Part shown: piece by piece, positions 61,923 to 64,000 of the stretch
How positions within the stretch are numbered: position 1 is the first letter of the stretch
Layout of the letters: every line of letters starts with the position of its first letter
Origin: Acanthococcus lagerstroemiae
Taxonomy: Eukaryota; Arthropoda; Insecta; Hemiptera; Eriococcidae
NCBI GenBank assembly: GCA_031841125.1
Contig: CM063106.1
Coordinates: forward strand, 68,746,101-68,810,100
Direction of reading: 5' to 3'
DNA: 64,000 nucleotides
The notes under the pieces: model-generated
Told to the model about the DNA's origin: nothing
Databases searched by the model: none
What the model saw: only the letters and a program-made list of their open reading frames with translations
Made by a program: the position numbers and the translations under genes

Positions 61923-62616
61923 GGGGAGAGTTGCCCTATATTGGACCGCTTTCCCTTTGAACTTGCCGTTCTTGGCTGTATTTGACTAGAATTGAAATTT
62001 GAATATGTCCTAATGATAAGTCATTATTGAGCTACATTTCATCAAAATTTGGAGGCCAAATGAGAATTAGGTGAGCGGGGAGATAAGTTTGAAGAACAAA
62101 ATCTGTAAATGTTCCAATTTAGGAAACCGATGCCTAAGTTGGACTATGGTCTCTTAAGTTGAACCATTAATTTCTTAATTTGGACGTCAAAGTCCTACAC
62201 AAACGAATGTATCCAAAGTTGAACCAGTCCAACTTAAGAGCCACTTCATGTCTACGTAAGTTTTATCTCAAATGCAAATCCCTCTCGCTAAGTGACTTAT
62301 GCTTTGCTCAACCATTACATATATACAGTACGTGAATGCGGAAAACAGTTTCAGAATGAGATTTCCATGTGGTTCAATTTAGGAAACAAAATTCAGTCTA
62401 ATTCAAGCAACTTCCCATTTTCTGTACTATTATGACCGCCTAGAGCAACATTCAAACCTTACAGCAAATCTCATTTGGCAAAATAAAAGCTTGGATTATG
62501 CTTGGTTTACTGATGTAGAACATTACTTTGTGTAATTACTTTGCTTTGATCAGCCATCCGTGAGAAATTAATAGTGGTCCAACTTTGGTGCCGGTTCAAT
62601 ATTGGCAACTCTCTCC
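61923..62616. mobile_element. TIR element, 694 bp, TA flanks, internal copies of the end motif
   Basis: The ends GGGGAGAGTTGCCCTATATT and AATATTGGCAACTCTCTCC are near-perfect inverse copies, flanked by TA. Inside, TTGGAC-, TTGAACC- and TTTAGGAAAC-type words related to the subterminal TATTGGACC recur at least eight times in both orientations. There is no transposase frame. The TA target suggests a Tc1/mariner-type mover. Confidence 0.72.
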
Positions 62617-62639
62617 TAGGTTATTCAAGTATGATACAT

Positions 62640-63540
62640 AGAATAGTCTTAGAGGCTGGTTAATCAGAAGTTCAGAAGTATAATTAAATAATTAAAAATA
62701 ATCGACTTACCTAAAATAATAGTTCGGTTATGAAAATTGGTTAGTTAAAAGCAGTTGAAGTGAGTTGATTAATCGAAAACAATTTATTTAATAGGAAATA
62801 ATCAGTTAATTAAATAAAAATTATTAATTAATTGGAAAATTGATTAATTAAAGTTAATAATCAATAAATAGTATCAAAGTAATCAAAAACAATACATTAA
62901 ACAAAAACATTAGGTATAAGATTATATTAATAAAAAAAACCGATACCCAATGAGCTATCCTCTAGTTACCCTTGGTTTACCCTCGGGTTAACCTCAGATT
63001 ACCCTTTGTTTTCCCCTTTAGTTACCTGGGTAACTGGTGGGATACTAGGCAATTAGTTACCCTCTAGTTACCCGCGGTAGAAAAGTTACCAATTTATTAC
63101 CCTCAGTTACCTTCAAATTTCCCTTGTTATCCTATAGTTCCCCTTGTTCCTCTTTAGTTTCTCGGTAACTGGTGGGATTTTGGGCATCGGGAACAATAAA
63201 TTAATTAAAAATATTGCCTAATTACAATTAATTTAAAATAATTGATTAATTGAAAACCATCGAATAATTCAAATTATTGATGAATCAAATTAACCAAAAC
63301 CAATCAAATAATTAAAAACAATTAATTAATAAAAATTAACTAGATAAAAATGATTAATTAATTAAAAGCAACTGATTGTTTAAAAATGATTGATCCATCA
63401 AAAATAGTGATTCATTAATAAAAAAATATAATAAACAAAAACACCACATTTATTTAAAATAATCAATTAATTAAATACAGTTAATTATTTGGAATAATTA
63501 ATTAATGAAAATGTATTGATTAATTTGAACCAATGAATTA
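62640..63540. repeat. AT-rich TAATTAA-type array, interrupted at 62950-63191
   Basis: Words such as TTAATTAAAAA and AATCAATTAATT recur with loose spacing of about 15-30 bp in both halves (62670-62940 and 63192-63540). This is degenerate simple-sequence DNA; no unit length is fixed. Confidence 0.7.
62950..63191. mobile_element. GGTAAC-rich element, family E copy 2
   Basis: It carries GTTACCCTCTAGTTACCCGC, CCTCAGATTACCCTTTGTT and the end GGTGGGATTTTGGGCATCGGG, matching 20220-20420 in reverse. The left end has decayed. It splits the AT array. Confidence 0.65.
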
Positions 63541-63544
63541 ATAT

Positions 63545-64000
63545 CTCTCTATATACTAAAAAAGTAAAATCCGCCACCTCCACCACCGCCGCCACGGCCT
63601 CCTAGGGGGGAAAACGCACTGCAGGTTGCCTACCTAAAAATCAGAAAAATTGCAGGGGCAGATCAGCTACTTTCAAGGACATAATCTGTTCTAACGTAAA
63701 ATATCTCCAAGTTTAAAGACATGACCGACATAATAAAACATAAAACGACATAATTACTCATAATCTTCAAGATCATATGTTGCTGCAGGTTGCCTACCCT
63801 GTCTCTTAGTTGCTCAATTTTCCAAGGGTAGCCTACCCTCAGGAGGGTTCATGGTTGAGAAGGGAGCTCCTGAAGGGGGAGGAGGGCCTCTGTGGGGGCG
63901 TGGACTGCGGACGGAGATGAAGGTCCTAGGTGGGGCGGGAGTAAGAGGACCTGGTGGAGGAGAAAGTCCTTGGTGAGAGAGGGGACCTCGGAGAGAAATG
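63545..64000. other. Right edge: GC-richer sequence with a repeated GCAGGTTGCCTACC word
   Basis: CTGCAGGTTGCCTACCTA near 63620 and CTGCAGGTTGCCTACCCT near 63783 are 164 bp apart. The last 150 bp are purine-rich (GGAGG, GGGGACCTCGG) and look like the start of a further repeat cut by the window edge. Nothing coding is recognised. Confidence 0.4.

Overview
This window reads as eukaryotic nuclear DNA, most likely from an arthropod, probably an insect; a hemipteran is only a guess. The DNA is AT-rich, has GT-AG introns and is mostly intron and transposon sequence. Almost all of the short open frames are chance frames. No bacterial operon, CRISPR array or prophage is visible.

The only host gene I can support is a plus-strand ABCG-type half ABC transporter, organised as nucleotide-binding domain followed by membrane domain. 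Twelve exons between 35315 and about 59249 join in consistent phase and carry, in order, Walker A, Q-loop, LSGGE signature, Walker B, H-loop and about five membrane segments. A candidate first coding exon at 943-983, in a CpG-rich stretch, has the matching phase; if it is real, intron 1 is about 34.3 kb. The last membrane helix and the C-terminus are not found. They probably lie past 64000, unless a short read-through to the stop at 59428-59430 ends the protein.

1-35 kb: CpG-rich start, then intron 1. It holds degenerate tandem repeats (1677-2375, 16640-17120, 18118-18885), many hAT-like and other inverted-repeat elements with recognisable target-site duplications, an RTE-type LINE 3' fragment (7650-8110), a second RTE LINE (about 31725-34087) split by two nested DNA elements, and a CpG-rich island-like stretch (20600-22130).

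35-59 kb: the transporter exons. Intron 2 holds a minisatellite (37470-38475 and 43690-43815) invaded by a 4622-bp Copia retrotransposon (38480-43101, identical 150-bp LTRs, CATCA duplication) and several small hairpin elements. Later introns hold PIF/Harbinger-like, mariner-like and hAT-like elements, plus a tRNA-derived SINE (47905-48134) with a 15-bp target duplication inside another element.

59-64 kb: a region of dispersed GTCTTRA-like motifs, a TIR element with internal copies of its own end motif (61923-62616), and an AT-rich TAATTAA array split by a GGTAAC-rich element.

The most interesting material is the nested mobile-element architecture: precise insertions dated against each other, and two element families whose interiors repeat a short motif related to their own ends. 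I saw no clear new molecular system.
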